DNA of 64,000 nt from Streptomyces justiciae (GCF_015163075.1 NZ_JADDXU010000031.1:25466-89465), one strand, 5' to 3'; numbered from the stretch's first letter, positions 16,268 through 25,446 are shown. Notes: generated by a model not told the origin, from the sequence alone. Made by a program: numbers and translations.

Positions 16268-16744
16268 TCAGAAGGCCGGGTTCTCGTGGGAGACGAGGGC
16301 GGCCGTGAAATAGAGGGGAAGGCCGTCCTCCGGGTCCACCGGTACCTCCTGCGAGGTCTCGCGACTGAAGACGATCGTCAGGTCCCGCACCACCGGCTCC
16401 TCCGGACGGGAGTCATCGATCTCGTAGCCGGCGGCGGAGAAGATCTTCAGCAGCTCACGCGCCGGGGTCCGGAAGACGTCGTTGCCCCGCCACAGGACCC
16501 GCACGTCCGATTCCTCTTCTTCGGGGGCGGAGACATCCACGGCATTGACCGTCTCCTGGTCCCGGAGAATCACAATGACGTCGAAGCCGTCACCCATGGC
16601 CTGGATCTTGACGGTGGGGTTGTGCTCAAGAGGACCCACCACACGAACCTCACCCCAGGATGACGCGGCCTGCACAGCCTCCTCGAAGGGCATTCCCATG
16701 CGCACCGGCAGAACACCGTTCGGCGGGTCCAGGATGATCTCCAT
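16268..16744 (-). CDS. Putative immunity protein for the adjacent RHS toxin
   Basis: The 158-residue soluble, acidic protein (starts MEIILDPPNGVLPVRMGMPF; mid-region acidic run APEEEESDVRVLWRG) has no signal peptide or membrane segment. I do not recognise its family. It begins 10 bp after the stop of the RHS toxin gene on the same strand, the classic position for a cognate immunity protein. A shortened copy of the same gene lies on the other side of the toxin gene (21381-21553). The role is inferred from position; it could also be an unrelated small protein. Confidence 0.6.
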   Translation of the reverse strand: MEIILDPPNGVLPVRMGMPFEEAVQAASSWGEVRVVGPLEHNPTVKIQAMGDGFDVIVILRDQETVNAVDVSAPEEEESDVRVLWRGNDVFRTPARELLKIFSAAGYEIDDSRPEEPVVRDLTIVFSRETSQEVPVDPEDGLPLYFTAALVSHENPAF

Positions 16745-16754
16745 GCCGTCTGCC

Positions 16755-19700
16755 TCACTTCAGTAGGTCGTAGTTGATCGTCCAGCCGTTGTCGGTCAGC
16801 ATTTTCTGCAACCCGGGGTTGTCCTTCATGCTGGCGACCATGTCGGCTATGTGCTGGTCGTACTTGTCGCCGAACAGGCCTCGAATATCGTCGATGTCCA
16901 TCTTCATCGCCTCGTCGAACTTCCCCTGATCTATCAGGTCACGTTGGGCGTTACGCCAGGGGGTCGCCGAGTATCCACGTGAGTCCGTGCTGGAGACGAG
17001 CCGGTGATCGCGCCTTTCCATACGGATGGCGGGTCCCATCCAGTCGGTGAGACTCAGATGGGAATAGGCGGCCTTGGCCGGTATGTGGTTGATTTCGTTG
17101 CCCTTGCGTGCGGGCGAGAGCCTTCCGTACCAGCCGCCCAGGTCTGTACAGACAAGCCCGAGCGGATCGCTCCAGGTGAGGGGATTCGGGACGTAGGCGT
17201 AGTTGTTGGGAGCCGCGTCCAGGCCGAGGGGATCCGGTGAGATGTAGCGCGCGTTCTCCGCGTCGTAGTAGCGCCGGACGTTGTAGTCGAGTCCAGACTC
17301 CGGGTCGCGGTACTGGCCGGGAAAGCCCAGTGGACAATGTGCTTGCTCATCTGCGACGTCGAGGGGAAGTCCCCAGATCGACGCATGGCGGCTCCAGCGA
17401 ATCCTCCCCTCCTCGTCGATGAGTTCTGTTGGTGTCCCGATCAGATCGGTGATGATCGCGTAGAAGCGGGTGTCGAACTCCTCCTGGCCCTCCGCGATGT
17501 GGTCGGACGCGGCACGCGCTGTCTCCGTCTGAGCCAGCGGCCGATGTTCTCCCGGCTGCCAGTGCCATGTGGTCGTCTTCAGGGCACCGTCGCCGCACGT
17601 CTGGATCTGCTCGGCAAGGCGGGTGCCCTCCCAAACGAAGTCGGTCTGTTCGGCGACCGCGCCGTCCTCTGTCAGTCGTTGTTTGGCAATGCGACGACCG
17701 TGCGGGTCGTACAGGTAGTGCCAGCGAGAACCATCGGGAGTGATCACCTCGGTGAGGCAGTCCAGGGCATCCCAGCGGTACCGCCACACCCGCTTTCCAC
17801 CCGACAGCAGACGCCGCGTCACAGACACGACCCGTCCCTGACCGTCGTATTCGTAGCGGGTGCGGTCCAGTCGGCGCAGCAATGCCCCCTCGTATTCCCG
17901 GTTCCCGGAGACACCGGCCGCCTCGCCGGGCTCCGGGACTACTTGGCTGTTCACCAGGTTTCCGGAGCTGTCGTAGGTGTAGGTCTCCTGCCGGTCCGCG
18001 GTGCGGGCAGCGAGGATCCGGCCAACGGAGTCGAGAGTGAGCCGGTGAGATCCCTGCACGTTGTCGTCAATGGCTGTCAGGAAGTTGTCCGGGCGATAAC
18101 CGTATGTGCGTCGCCAGATGTCGCTTCCCGATCGTGCGGAACGCAGCGCCAGCCCTGTGGTGCGGCCGACGGCATCCCAGCTCTGGTCGAGTACCGAGCC
18201 GGCCGCCAGGGTGCGCTGGACCTCCCGGCCCACGGCGTCGTAGGCGAGGCGAACACTGGTGCCCGCCGCGTGCAGTGCCGTCAGTCTGTGCTCCGCGTCG
18301 TACTCCCAATGCGTGGTGACCCCCATGGGAGTACGACGACGGGTGCGGCGCCCCATGAGGTCGTAATCGAGTTCCAGCGCGCGTCCGTTGCAGGTCTCGC
18401 GGACAACAGCGCCGAGTACGTCTCGCTCATAGGTGATCACGGCGGACGGGCTCGCTGCCTCCAGCAGTCGGCCGGCGCCGTCATACCGGTAGTGGGACAC
18501 TCCGTCGTCGGTGGCCCGGGTGCGGAGATTGCCGCGCGGGTCGAAAGTGCAGACCACTCTCTGGCCGGCCCCGTTGAGACGTTCGATGGGCTGCCCCGCC
18601 GCGTCGTAGCAGTACTTCGTCTCCCTGCCGCTGAAGTCGCACTCGCCGAGCAGGTTGCCGACGGCGTCGTAGCTGTACGACCATGTCTGCCCCAACGCGT
18701 TGGTGACAGATGTGAGCCGCAGCTCCGTGTCGTATGTGTATGTGAGGCGGGACCCGTCCGACTGGGTCACAGCGATGGGCAGTCCGAAAGGGCCTTGTTC
18801 GTAGCGGGTGAGCGCTCCTGTCGCGCTCTCGAAAGCCACCGGGTTGCCGGCTGCGTCCAGCCGCCAGCGTTCGGTCGCCCCGTCCGGCCGCGACCGCGCC
18901 AGCAATCGACCCTCCACCGTCCACACGAATCTCGTGACGGCTTCGATGGCGTCCGCGACGGCCACCACCTGCCCCAGGGGGTTGCGACGATAGCTGGTGG
19001 TGTGGCCCAGGGAATCGGTGATCGAGACCGGGAGACCGACGGGATCGTTCTCGATGTGGCGAGAGTTTCCCAACGGATCGACGACCCGGGACCTCGCTCC
19101 CGTCTCGTCGTAGACGTAGCGCGTCGTACCTCCGACCGGATTCTCCGAGCTTGTGAGACGCCCACGCTCATCGTAGGTGTGCTGCCACCGTGCGCCATCG
19201 GCCTCGATGACTGTCACGGGCAGATGGGAGTCGTTGTACTCGGCACGCACGCTCGAACCGTCTGGGAGATGCAGTTCGACGAGATCGCCGCGATCGTCGT
19301 AGCTGTAGCGGGTGGTACGGCCCAACGGATCGGTCTCACACAGCAGACGGTCGTACCGGTCCCACTCACGAACCGTGGTCGAACCCAGCGGATTGATTTC
19401 GCGGACCACTTGGAAATGGTCGTTCATCTCGTACGTCGTGACATGACCGAGCGAATCGCTGTACTTCGTACGCCTATTCGCCTCGTCGTACGTGAAGTCA
19501 CCGTTCATCAGGCCGCCCGGCCCGCGCGTCCGGACACAGCGTCCTTCGGCGTCGTATGCGTAACGGAAGATCGTTCCGATCCGGTCTTCCCAACTGCTGA
19601 TGCGGCCCCGCTCGTCGTAGAAGAGCTTCTCGGAGTTGCCAGAGGTGTCGGAGACGCTTGTCAGCTGTCCCGTTGCGTCGTACCCGTATCGCCTCAGCAC

Positions 19701-21299
19701 CGGCGCGGCAGGATCATTGGCAAGGACGACCCCTGTGATCCGGTCCGATGCGACGGATATGGCCAGCTGGTAGCCGCCGCTGTGCCTGACGGCTTCGGGT
19801 ACGCCCTTGTCGCTGTAGGAGACAGTGATGGAATTTCCATGCCGGTCCGTAATCCCGACGAGAGACAGCTCGGCCGGCCGAGATCGGTTGATCGGAGCGA
19901 AGTGCAGGTCCTGACCGATCTCCGGCTGGTTGACGGTCAGCGGGTTGCCGGCCGCGCCGTCCCATGCGAGTTCCCAGCGAGGCCCCTCGACCGGCATGAC
20001 GGGTAGACCTGGCTCTGGCGTCGGGTACTCGAGAACCATGCCGTCTTCGGTCACGAGCCGGACGCCGTACTCCTCCAGGATCAGCCTCTGGTCCAGCGTA
20101 GAAGTCCACGCCTTTCCGAACCAACGGCCGGCACGCTGATCCGTGACGTAATGCCGCCTGAGGATCAGCGGAAGCACACCCGGCAAGAAAACGTCGTCCT
20201 CAGTCATGACCATCTCGCCGGTCGCGACATCGATGGGGTCGTTCTTACAGGTGCGTTTGAGCATGCTCAACGCACGCTTGCGCAGGTTGCTTCCCAGTCC
20301 CTTGGCCATGCCCTTGAGGCCGACTTTGGCAAATGCCTTCATACCCTTGGCGAGCCCGCCGAGGGTGGTCAGGCCCTTCATCCCCGGTATGCAGTCCAGC
20401 GCGGCCAGGCCCACATCCCACAGGGAGGCCTGGCCTTTGGAGTATTTGTAGAGCGTGTCGGCGAGCACGACGAGTGCCGCGATCAGCACGATCGCGCCGA
20501 GGATCGGCCCACCGATGATCATCGCGATGACACCGACCACCGCCACGACGACCTTGCAGACGGCGACGATGTTGTCCCAGTTGTCGGAGAACCAGTCCCC
20601 GACCTCCTCCCACCACGACCGGTTCTGAATACCCGCGTCAGAGGCCTCGTCGATCTTCGTCTTCGCGGTGTGCGCGGCCTCCTCACGCATCTTGCGCGCG
20701 TCCTCGGCCATCTTCTTCGCCGCCGCCAGCGCACCCTGCGCGCTGTTCACGTCCGACTGAGCGCTGGTCTGCGCGGACTTGGCGTGCTGGGCATCACGGG
20801 TGGCGGCCCGGACCTTGCCCTCGTCCGGCTTGTCACCACCCGACTTACTGCCGGTGGGATCGTCCTTGTACTTGTCGGCTTCCTTGTTCGCGCGGGTCAC
20901 CCACGAATCAGCGGACGCGAGACGGGAGTTCGCGGAGGAGAGATCGCTCTGAGCTTCCCTCCCCTTGGCGAGAGCCCGGTCGGCCAGGGCCTGGGCGCGC
21001 TCCAGCTTCGGCCAGAAGTCGGTCAGCGCGTCGCCGCACAACTCGTACGACTTCTTCAGCTTCTTGAGGTTCTTCGGGACGTCGCCGAACTCGTCCTTGA
21101 AGACCTCCGCCGACTTCCCGGCCCACTCCAGCAAGGTGTCCTCACCCGCCATGCCATTGACCAGGCGAAGGGCATCCGAGACGTCATCGGCGAAGTCGTG
21201 CAGCGTCTTCGCCAGCAGCTTGATCCGGTCCGGATCACCCGGCGTCGGGTCCTTGTCCAGATCCAGGACATGCCAGTCCGTGGGCCGATGCCCCGCCAT
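16755..21299 (-). CDS. RHS/YD-repeat polymorphic toxin with nuclease-like C-terminus
   Basis: The 1514-residue product starts at ATG 21299, with GGGGG 7 nt upstream. Residues 1-240 are helical and coiled-coil, with a WXG-like region (LEWAGKSAEVFKDEFGD), resembling N-termini of actinobacterial secreted toxins. Two hydrophobic helices follow near 245-285. A DUF6531-like entry (DPIDVATGEMVMTEDDVFLP) leads into some 900 residues of YD repeats and the RHS core (YRDPESGLDYNVRRYYDAEN, ARYISPDPLGLDAAPNNYAY). After DPLGL comes a variable 130-residue tip with NEINHIPAK (E1402, H1405) and GPAIRMERRDHR (D1431, H1432). That E/H/DH pattern fits HNH/EndoVII-type nuclease toxins; this is inference. It likely acts in contact-dependent competition. 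Confidence 0.85.
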   Translation of the reverse strand: MAGHRPTDWHVLDLDKDPTPGDPDRIKLLAKTLHDFADDVSDALRLVNGMAGEDTLLEWAGKSAEVFKDEFGDVPKNLKKLKKSYELCGDALTDFWPKLERAQALADRALAKGREAQSDLSSANSRLASADSWVTRANKEADKYKDDPTGSKSGGDKPDEGKVRAATRDAQHAKSAQTSAQSDVNSAQGALAAAKKMAEDARKMREEAAHTAKTKIDEASDAGIQNRSWWEEVGDWFSDNWDNIVAVCKVVVAVVGVIAMIIGGPILGAIVLIAALVVLADTLYKYSKGQASLWDVGLAALDCIPGMKGLTTLGGLAKGMKAFAKVGLKGMAKGLGSNLRKRALSMLKRTCKNDPIDVATGEMVMTEDDVFLPGVLPLILRRHYVTDQRAGRWFGKAWTSTLDQRLILEEYGVRLVTEDGMVLEYPTPEPGLPVMPVEGPRWELAWDGAAGNPLTVNQPEIGQDLHFAPINRSRPAELSLVGITDRHGNSITVSYSDKGVPEAVRHSGGYQLAISVASDRITGVVLANDPAAPVLRRYGYDATGQLTSVSDTSGNSEKLFYDERGRISSWEDRIGTIFRYAYDAEGRCVRTRGPGGLMNGDFTYDEANRRTKYSDSLGHVTTYEMNDHFQVVREINPLGSTTVREWDRYDRLLCETDPLGRTTRYSYDDRGDLVELHLPDGSSVRAEYNDSHLPVTVIEADGARWQHTYDERGRLTSSENPVGGTTRYVYDETGARSRVVDPLGNSRHIENDPVGLPVSITDSLGHTTSYRRNPLGQVVAVADAIEAVTRFVWTVEGRLLARSRPDGATERWRLDAAGNPVAFESATGALTRYEQGPFGLPIAVTQSDGSRLTYTYDTELRLTSVTNALGQTWSYSYDAVGNLLGECDFSGRETKYCYDAAGQPIERLNGAGQRVVCTFDPRGNLRTRATDDGVSHYRYDGAGRLLEAASPSAVITYERDVLGAVVRETCNGRALELDYDLMGRRTRRRTPMGVTTHWEYDAEHRLTALHAAGTSVRLAYDAVGREVQRTLAAGSVLDQSWDAVGRTTGLALRSARSGSDIWRRTYGYRPDNFLTAIDDNVQGSHRLTLDSVGRILAARTADRQETYTYDSSGNLVNSQVVPEPGEAAGVSGNREYEGALLRRLDRTRYEYDGQGRVVSVTRRLLSGGKRVWRYRWDALDCLTEVITPDGSRWHYLYDPHGRRIAKQRLTEDGAVAEQTDFVWEGTRLAEQIQTCGDGALKTTTWHWQPGEHRPLAQTETARAASDHIAEGQEEFDTRFYAIITDLIGTPTELIDEEGRIRWSRHASIWGLPLDVADEQAHCPLGFPGQYRDPESGLDYNVRRYYDAENARYISPDPLGLDAAPNNYAYVPNPLTWSDPLGLVCTDLGGWYGRLSPARKGNEINHIPAKAAYSHLSLTDWMGPAIRMERRDHRLVSSTDSRGYSATPWRNAQRDLIDQGKFDEAMKMDIDDIRGLFGDKYDQHIADMVASMKDNPGLQKMLTDNGWTINYDLLK

Positions 21300-21380
21300 A
21301 CCGCAACCCCCGTCACGCACGCATCGTCAACAACCGTATGCACACGCGAACTTACCTGGAACAGCCGTTTGTCGAAAAGG

Positions 21381-21553
21381 TCAGCCGACCGCCGGGTTCT
21401 CGTCAGAAACGAGCACGGCTGTGAAGAAGCGGGGCAGGCAGGCCCGTCATCCGGATCCAAAGAATCGTCGCCGGCGACTGCCTCCCTGGCCTGCTCGAAG
21501 GCATGCCAATGAACACCGGCGGGCCCCCTTCGGCGGGTCCAGGTGGATCTCAG
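21381..21553 (-). pseudogene. Internally deleted relic of the immunity gene
   Basis: Both ends of the 16268-16744 gene are recognisable here. The 5' part matches GGCGGGTCCAGGTGGATCTC against the GGCGGGTCCAGGATGATCTC of the intact gene, plus the TCGAAGG-CAT segment. The 3' part matches the GCCGGGTTCTCGT...ACGAG end and stop codon. The middle (about 300 bp) is missing, reading frame is lost, and the start codon is CTG. It lies immediately upstream of the toxin gene, on the same strand, and is best read as a decayed duplicate immunity gene. Confidence 0.7.
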
Positions 21554-22212
21554 CCACCGAGCAGCAGCCCCTCCAGCTCCTCGTCATACGCCCGGAACCC
21601 CGCCCTGCCGTACTCAGGAGCGTCCGACTGCGGGTGCAGGACCCCCGGCAGATGGGCGACCCGCCATGTCCTGTACACCTGTGCCGGTACGACGCCGCCC
21701 GTCGCGTCCGCGAGGTCGCAGGCGGTCGTGAGTACGACGACGATCGCCGCCGCGCCTCGCCGGGGCTCCGTCCTCGCCGCGACGGCGGTCGTGATCACGG
21801 CGTGCAGGAACTTCGTGAGTTGCAGGTCCGCTGCCATGCGGCACATGCGCCGGACGGCGAGCGGTTCGTCGAGTCTCTCGATGGGGTCCGGGACTCCCGT
21901 GACGCCCGCGGACCACAGCAGCAGGTGCGCCGCCTCCACCCTGTAGTCGCGGAACCAGCCGACCTCGTCCGCCATCCGCATGGCCGCGTCGTCGAACCCG
22001 CACGCCTTCCGGACCCCGTCCATCAGCCGCCCGACGTCAGCGTGCCGCCGCGCCAGGAACTCCCCCACCGAGACATCGGCGAGCACCCACGTGCCGGTGG
22101 CGTTCACCGCACCGACCTCCAGCACTCCGCCGAGGGGCGCGAAGACTTCCCGCGCGAGGTTCGTGCTTGTCCGCGGTTGCAGGGGGCGCCCTCCGATGCT
22201 GTAACTGCCCAT
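21550..22212 (-). CDS. Uncharacterised 220-residue protein
   Basis: I do not recognise this protein. It starts MGSYSIGGRPLQPRTSTNLA and is predicted soluble and mostly helical, with an Ala/Val-rich stretch (RRGAAAIVVVLTTACDLADA) that could be a buried helix. Its stop codon abuts the immunity-gene relic, and a gene with GTG start lies 18 bp upstream on the same strand. The setting beside an RHS toxin suggests an orphan immunity or accessory role, but that is only context. Confidence 0.7.
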   Translation of the reverse strand: MGSYSIGGRPLQPRTSTNLAREVFAPLGGVLEVGAVNATGTWVLADVSVGEFLARRHADVGRLMDGVRKACGFDDAAMRMADEVGWFRDYRVEAAHLLLWSAGVTGVPDPIERLDEPLAVRRMCRMAADLQLTKFLHAVITTAVAARTEPRRGAAAIVVVLTTACDLADATGGVVPAQVYRTWRVAHLPGVLHPQSDAPEYGRAGFRAYDEELEGLLLGG

Positions 22213-22230
22213 AGCGCTGCCCGCACTGGT

Positions 22231-22845
22231 TCAGAACCCCCAAGGGGCAGGATGTGGGGCCAGGTTCCGGTCCTCGGACCAGATCAGGCGCGCCTCCAGG
22301 TCGTCGCCGAGGAGATCGGTCAGACAGCGTACCGCCCAGCCGTTCCAGTGGACGCCGCCCGGGAACTCGGGCACGCGGAAGGCGGGGAGGTGGGAGGGGA
22401 GGGCGTCGGGGCGGAGGACCGTGATCTTCATCTGGCCCGTGGTCTTCTTACGCTTGGCGGACCTACGGGTGTCGACGCAGTCGATGACCTGCTCCACGAG
22501 CTGGAGGACGTACGGCGACTCCGCGTCCTCCGGGACGACAACCGGGAGCTGCCGGCCCGCCGCCTCGAGGTCGTACGCCAGCAGATCGGCGACGCGGCGG
22601 CTGAACACCGGCGCCCCCGGATATCCACAGGGGAACTCGGCCCGTCGCAGCCGCGGATCGCCGACCCACTCGGCGCGCAGCGACTCCGGCAGATCCTCGG
22701 CGGCATCGGTGCGCAGCCAGCGGATCAGCCTGCGGTGGGCGTGCTCCTCCAGGGACAGAGTCCGGAACCGGCGCATGCTCGGCATCAACCGGTACACCGC
22801 CAAAGGCTCACCCGCCGTACGCACTCCCGACCCCGTCAGAGCCAC
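22231..22845 (-). CDS. Uncharacterised protein, possibly immunity-like
   Basis: The 204-residue product starts at GTG 22845, preceded by a strong GGAGG; an internal ATG at 22782 is the alternative. The segment GAPVFSRRVADLLAYDLEAA followed by a C-terminal tryptophan-rich end (NGWAVRCLTDLLGDD, LIWSEDRNLAPHPAPWGF) recalls the Imm11/Imm43-like immunity proteins, but the match is from memory and weak. It starts 9 bp after the stop of the next upstream gene and ends 18 bp before the next gene, so the three genes 21550-23613 probably form one transcript. Confidence 0.65.
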   Translation of the reverse strand: MALTGSGVRTAGEPLAVYRLMPSMRRFRTLSLEEHAHRRLIRWLRTDAAEDLPESLRAEWVGDPRLRRAEFPCGYPGAPVFSRRVADLLAYDLEAAGRQLPVVVPEDAESPYVLQLVEQVIDCVDTRRSAKRKKTTGQMKITVLRPDALPSHLPAFRVPEFPGGVHWNGWAVRCLTDLLGDDLEARLIWSEDRNLAPHPAPWGF

Positions 22846-22854
22846 TCCCCCTCC

Positions 22855-23613
22855 TCAGCCGTCCCGGCCGTACAGCCGAGCCATCGCGAACTCGACGGCC
22901 TCCTCGACCCCGACCTCCCGAGGCGCCTGCCCGTACTCCGCCATGAGCCATCCGTCACGCCACTCCACCCGCCACACCCGCCCATGCCGGTTCTCGAACT
23001 CGACGAAGCTCCCGTCCCCGCCCTCCATCCACCGCAGCTCCTCCACCAGCCGACGAGGCTTGGTGAAGCCACGGCCACGGTTCGTACTCCGGCCCTGCGT
23101 ACGGGTGTTGGCGTACCGCATCTTCAGATACGGCAGCGGATCGCGGCCGAGCTCGTTCAGCCGCAGCATCTGATATCGGGTGATCGCCTCGTCCAGCGTC
23201 TCGTCAGCCGCGGCGGCGAACTCACACGCGTACGCCGGGAAAACCATCCGGACATGCGAGGTCAGCTCCGGATGCTCCACGGGGTAGGCGCGGTGGACGT
23301 CAGGTGAGATGCCGATGACCGAGTCGAAGTCGGAGTCCCGACGCCCCGCAGGCGGTTGGAATCCGTCGAGCGCTCCCCAATGGGCGTTGCGCGCGAAGAG
23401 CTCCCCCTCCCGTTCCCTCGCGAACCCCAGTACCGCGACCGCGAGTTCCTCGTCGTACGAGCCCCGCCCGCTCAGCTGAAGCAGCCGCTCACCATCGGCA
23501 CTCAGCGCTCCCGCGAAACCGAAGAGGGGAACGCGCGACCAGTACCAGGCATCCCGCAGCCCATCCAAGGGCCGCACCCCAGGGAAGTCCGCCAGTACGG
23601 CACGCAGGTCCAT
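22855..23613 (-). CDS. Uncharacterised 252-residue protein
   Basis: The start chosen is the ATG at 23613 (MDLRAVLADFPGVRPLDGLR); a GTG-type extension to 23667 would run almost to the divergent gene and lacks support. The protein is soluble, with HPELTSHVRMVFPAYACEFA and a C-terminal half rich in Arg/Trp (EFENRHGRVWRVEWRDGWLM) that looks like a beta-sheet domain. I cannot name a family. It opens a three-gene minus-strand unit and is divergent from the DUF1963 gene, with a 65-bp gap that must hold both promoters. Confidence 0.7.
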   Translation of the reverse strand: MDLRAVLADFPGVRPLDGLRDAWYWSRVPLFGFAGALSADGERLLQLSGRGSYDEELAVAVLGFAREREGELFARNAHWGALDGFQPPAGRRDSDFDSVIGISPDVHRAYPVEHPELTSHVRMVFPAYACEFAAAADETLDEAITRYQMLRLNELGRDPLPYLKMRYANTRTQGRSTNRGRGFTKPRRLVEELRWMEGGDGSFVEFENRHGRVWRVEWRDGWLMAEYGQAPREVGVEEAVEFAMARLYGRDG

Positions 23614-23678
23614 CGGCTCATCGTAGATCGAGCACAACTGCCCAGGTCCGACGCCCCGTTCCCGCATACCCTCCCCCC

Positions 23679-24659
23679 ATGCCGCCCCTCACCACCCCAC
23701 CCCGCCCCCTCGACGTCCCCGCCCACTTCCCCGAACTCGCCCCGCTGGCCCGCACCACCGTCCGCCTCCACCCCCGCCCCGGCTCCCCCACCGCGGCCGA
23801 CAGTTCCCTCGGCGGCCCCCTCCTCTGGCCGGCCCACGAACCCTGGCCCACGTGCTCGGAACACCCCGCAGCACCCGGCCACGCCCCGGACGAGGTCCGC
23901 CACCGCCGCCGCATCCTCGCCGCAGCCCACGACCGTCCGCGCACCCCGGGCACCGACTTCCTCACCCCCGAGGAGCGAACCGCCGTCGACCGAGCCTCGA
24001 CACCCAGGCTCATCCCCCAGACCGGCCCGGTCCCCTTGATCCCCGTCGTGCAGCTCTACGCCCGCGACACCCCTGAGGCCGTCGCCTTCCCCGGCCCGCC
24101 CGGCACCGACCTGCTCCAGCTCCTCTGGTGCCCCTTCGACCATGAAGGCCCCCTGGGCCCCACGCCCCGCACCGAACTCCGCTGGCGAACCACCGCCCAC
24201 ATCACCGACCCGCTCACCACCACCCCCCACTCGGCAGCGATCGGCAAGGACCGCTACCTCCCCGAACCCTGCGTCCTGCACCCGGAACCCGTCACCGAAT
24301 ACCCCGCCCCGCACGAGCTCCCCGAACCCCTCGCCGACCGCGTCGAGGACTGGGCGGAGAGCCATGGCGTCGACTATCAGTACGACCTCGCCGTCGCCCC
24401 GGGCTGCAAGCTCGGCGGCCACGCCCCCTGGAGCTACATCGACCCGTTCCCCATGGCCTGCACGGAGTGCGGCGCGCCCATGAAACCCCTGCTCACCATC
24501 GACGGCTACGAGTGCGACGGCGGCAGCAGAAGCTGGTGGCCGGGCAAGGGCACCGAATCGGTCCGCCCCACCCACCTCGGCATCGGCCGCGACCACGCCC
24601 TCCAGCTCTACGTCTGTACGACCTCGTACGACCACCCGCACCAGCAGTACATCCAGTGA
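23679..24659 (+). CDS. DUF1963 (YwqG-like) family protein
   Basis: The 326-residue protein matches the DUF1963 pattern: an N-terminal GGPLLWPAHEPWPTC, LIPVVQLYARDTPEAVAFPG, LLQLLWCPFDHEGP, then a C-terminal GCKLGGHAPWSYIDPFPMAC and GRDHALQLYVCTTSYDHPHQ. A Cys-x2-Cys (CTEC) near the end could hold a metal. The family is common in toxin and immunity neighbourhoods and its biochemical role is unknown to me. It stands alone on the plus strand and its codon use is as GC-rich as its neighbours. Confidence 0.8.
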   Translation: MPPLTTPPRPLDVPAHFPELAPLARTTVRLHPRPGSPTAADSSLGGPLLWPAHEPWPTCSEHPAAPGHAPDEVRHRRRILAAAHDRPRTPGTDFLTPEERTAVDRASTPRLIPQTGPVPLIPVVQLYARDTPEAVAFPGPPGTDLLQLLWCPFDHEGPLGPTPRTELRWRTTAHITDPLTTTPHSAAIGKDRYLPEPCVLHPEPVTEYPAPHELPEPLADRVEDWAESHGVDYQYDLAVAPGCKLGGHAPWSYIDPFPMACTECGAPMKPLLTIDGYECDGGSRSWWPGKGTESVRPTHLGIGRDHALQLYVCTTSYDHPHQQYIQ

Positions 24660-24680
24660 CCCCGGCCCGAAGCGCGCACA

Positions 24681-24896
24681 TCAAGGCCCCTCGACCGCTG
24701 AAACCCCCTCCACCACCTGCCCCACCACATCCAGCACCTCGTGCCCGAACGCCGTCGGCGCCACCAACACCCCGAACACCAGCGCGAGCCCCACCGTCAC
24801 ACTCTGATCGGACCGGCTCCGCGCATGCACCGTCCGCCGCAACCGCAGCACGAGGATGACGGCCAGCAACACCGCCACATCGACCGTCAGCACCAT
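24681..24896 (-). CDS. Small membrane protein
   Basis: The 71-residue product starts at ATG 24896 (MVLTVDVAVLLAVILVLRLR). It has one clear hydrophobic helix at residues 3-18, then RSDQSVTVGLALVFGVLVAP giving a second, weaker hydrophobic segment. A longer frame upstream encodes low-confidence sequence without family features. I do not recognise it. It is divergent from the holin-like gene at 25039. Confidence 0.5.
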   Translation of the reverse strand: MVLTVDVAVLLAVILVLRLRRTVHARSRSDQSVTVGLALVFGVLVAPTAFGHEVLDVVGQVVEGVSAVEGP

Positions 24897-25038
24897 CGGG
24901 CGAGTCCCTCCATCGGCGAAGTCCAGTGAGCCATGGGCGACATGTACGGTACGCACCCCACCTAGCGCCCGACTCGACCCCGACGGAACACCGACCCTCC
25001 GGTAACGCGCATCTTGCCCACGCCCCCGAACCGCCCCC

Positions 25039-25446
25039 ATGATCACGCCCATGTACAAGCGAAGACGCGCCCTCGGCGCCTACCTCGGCGCGCTGCTCGC
25101 CGCCGTCCTGCTCCCCGGCATACGGCCGATCGACGACAACGTGGCCTGGGCGGCGTTCCTGCCCGGCCTCGTCTTTCTCATCGTGAACCAGCTAATCTCC
25201 AGCTACCCCAGCAGCATCCGCACCGCGCCCCCGGTCATGCTGCTCATCCTCGGCGCGGTCGGGATCGTCCAGGACACGCTCATCTGGCTGCTCGTCTCCT
25301 GGATCGGCGCGCAGATGGACTCCGGGCTCGATGTCGACGGGTTCCTCGCCGCGCTGCTCGGCGGAGTCGTCGTACGGCTCACCGTCCTCACCCTCATGGC
25401 CCTCGGCCCGCAGCCGTCGCCCGAAGCCGAAGCCGAAGCCGCTTAA
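25039..25446 (+). CDS. Four-helix membrane protein, holin-like
   Basis: The 135-residue protein has about four hydrophobic segments: YLGALLAAVLLPGI, AAFLPGLVFLIVNQLI, VMLLILGAVGIVQDTLIWLLV and GFLAALLGGVVVRLTVLTL. It ends in an acidic Glu/Ala tail. Size and layout resemble the actinobacterial phage-holin-like family proteins found on Streptomyces chromosomes. No lysin or phage gene is nearby, so a lytic role should not be assumed. An ATG at 25051 is an alternative start. It faces tuf across a shared terminator. Confidence 0.6.
   Translation: MITPMYKRRRALGAYLGALLAAVLLPGIRPIDDNVAWAAFLPGLVFLIVNQLISSYPSSIRTAPPVMLLILGAVGIVQDTLIWLLVSWIGAQMDSGLDVDGFLAALLGGVVVRLTVLTLMALGPQPSPEAEAEAA

Noticed and set aside
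17337..20006. An 889-residue plus-strand frame opposite the RHS repeats.
   Set aside because: It mirrors the repetitive YD-coding sequence and shows no domain or start signal of its own.
16268..25446. Possible transposon carrying the RHS toxin region.
   Set aside because: No transposase, insertion-sequence ends or flanking direct repeats were found; GC content and codon use match the neighbours.
25039..25446. Phage holin as evidence of a prophage.
   Set aside because: No lysin, structural or integrase gene accompanies it; similar small membrane proteins are ordinary in Streptomyces chromosomes.
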